22,818 nt of DNA from positions 556,729-579,546 of the forward strand of contig KQ481967.1 in the NCBI GenBank assembly GCA_001430745.1. Reading direction: 5' to 3'. Below, one piece after another: positions 21,907 to 22,818 of the stretch; the stretch's first letter is position 1, and each line of letters begins with the position of its first letter. Position numbers and translations under genes: made by a program. Below the pieces are notes generated by a model. It was not told where the DNA came from. It did not search any database and saw only the letters and a program-made list of their open reading frames with translations. Source of the DNA: Auxenochlorella pyrenoidosa. Taxonomy: Eukaryota > Chlorophyta > Trebouxiophyceae > Chlorellales > Chlorellaceae.

Positions 21907-22818
21907 ATGCGGTCCGCCGCCGTCCTTGCCGTCCTGGGCTACCTCCTGCTCGTGTCGGGCCGCGCGCAAGCAGGTGAGCACCCTTGCCACGGGGTGCAGG
22001 CGGTGCTCAGTTCCTTGCAGAACCCACAAGAAGGGCATGTGGATCGCATGGTTCGGTCACCACTGTTGCCAACAGCCAGGCAGGGGACACGACTACGTGC
22101 GCCCTCCTTGGTTGGCGGCAAGCGCCGCACCCCTTCCAACATTTCTTTTCCTTGCTTGATTTAACCTAAAAGCCTGCCAAGACATACCTTGCACCCTGCG
22201 TCACGCAGAGTTGCTTCCAGCAAATGAGACCTCCCTAGATGCCCTGGAGGGGACGCCGGAGGGGGCCCGGCGCCGGCTGCTGCTGCTGGGCCTGACGAGC
22301 TGCACGCTGACGCTGGGCAGCTGGTCAGGCCCCGTCAGCGGCAAGTTCTCCGTGGTCGCCACCGTATTCTGCACGGTCTTGGATGCCCTGAGTGAGTGCG
22401 GCGCTGGGAGCAGCTGCTGCTTGTGTGGCGGCCGGGGCGCAGCCTGCAGAATCGCATGATGCGCCCCGCTGCACTTGCCTCCCTGCCTGCGCATCACCCT
22501 GGCGCGCACCCCACTCCCTGTGCAGTCGGTCAAACTTGCATCTCCGCCACCGGAGACGCTGGCTACTCGCTGAGCGAGACGTGCCAGAGTGCGGTGCTCA
22601 ACACCGCCATGACACGGACCATCACAAACGTGCCGCCGCTCAACAATGTCACTGTCGCCGCCAGGTTCACCAACCTGCTTGGCATTCTCGATGGCGGAAC
22701 ATTGTATCAGTGGTCGGTGTCCCCCGCGCTGCCGCCGCCGCCGTCACCGCCCAGCCCCCCACCGCCGCCACCCAGCCCGTCGCCCCCACCGCCACCACCA
22801 AGCCCGTCGCCACCACCT
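21907..22818 (+). CDS. secreted proline-rich (hydroxyproline-glycoprotein-type) protein, 3' partial
   Basis: Predicted exons: 21907-21973, 22209-22391, and 22526 to beyond the window end; introns are GT-AG and phase 1. The first exon encodes a textbook signal peptide, MRSAAVLAVLGYLLLVSGRA followed by QA. The mature part starts ELLPANET with an N-glycosylation site, then a RRRLLLLG segment. A domain of about 115 residues follows, with cysteines in SCTLTLG, FCTVLD, TCISATG and ETCQSAV. From about 22724 the frame becomes Pro-Ser repeats (PPPSPSPPPP type) running off the window. That architecture fits wall or matrix glycoproteins of green algae, where such runs are hydroxylated and glycosylated; a pherophorin relationship is possible but not shown. 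The intron at the signal-peptide end matches that of the cysteine-rich gene at 3291. Confidence 0.75.

Noticed and set aside
1..22818. Prokaryotic operon, CRISPR array, prophage or biosynthetic cluster
   Set aside because: Genes are split by many short introns with consistent phases, repeats are not spaced as in CRISPR, and no phage or cluster enzymes are present.
1..22818. tRNA or rRNA genes
   Set aside because: Scanning by eye for the GGTTCGANTCC-type B box and rRNA-like blocks found nothing convincing; the GTTCGAG at 3168 lacks a matching A box and cloverleaf.

Overview
The window looks like nuclear DNA of a green alga, probably Chlorella-like (Trebouxiophyceae). Coding exons are very GC-rich (46 of 60 bases in 4141-4200). 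Every gene is cut into many short exons by small GC-rich introns. Two genes encode secreted proteins with Ser-Pro-rich, hydroxyproline-glycoprotein-type segments. The lineage is inferred from style; no organism-specific marker is present. I traced exons by hand from reading frame, intron phase, splice sites and remembered family alignments, so junctions are predictions.

Layout: (1) 86-2664, plus strand: the C-terminal eight exons of a PLP-dependent class III aminotransferase, most like 4-aminobutyrate aminotransferase; its 5' end lies before the window. (2) 3291-10490, plus strand: a 22-exon gene for a 1159-residue secreted cysteine-rich protein. It has a signal peptide, a Ser-Pro-rich linker, two beta-rich-looking domains that resemble each other, and a long tail of GCC2/GCC3 (ephrin-receptor-like) cysteine repeats. 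(3) 10491-13617: about 3.1 kb with no gene that I can support, where genes 2 and 4 converge. (4) 13618-20351, minus strand: VPS52, a subunit of the GARP/EARP tethering complexes, complete in 19 exons (738 residues). (5) 20352-21906: the region between divergent genes 4 and 5. (6) 21907-22818, plus strand: the 5' part of a second secreted proline-rich protein, cut by the window end.

The genes do not form a pathway. One link is structural: both secreted-protein genes have an intron before the signal-peptide exon and a phase-1 intron exactly at its end, followed by a near-identical acceptor. This suggests a shared cell-wall or extracellular-matrix gene family. VPS52 acts in endosome-to-Golgi traffic, which is housekeeping.

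The most notable observations are: seven GC-AG introns among eighteen in VPS52, with none seen in the other genes; a perfect 32-bp inverted repeat inside a VPS52 intron; eight introns in the cysteine-rich gene that split a cysteine codon in the same way; and a 55-bp direct repeat across that gene's predicted stop. I found no mobile element with coding capacity, no CRISPR array, no rRNA or tRNA gene, and no clearly new multi-gene system.
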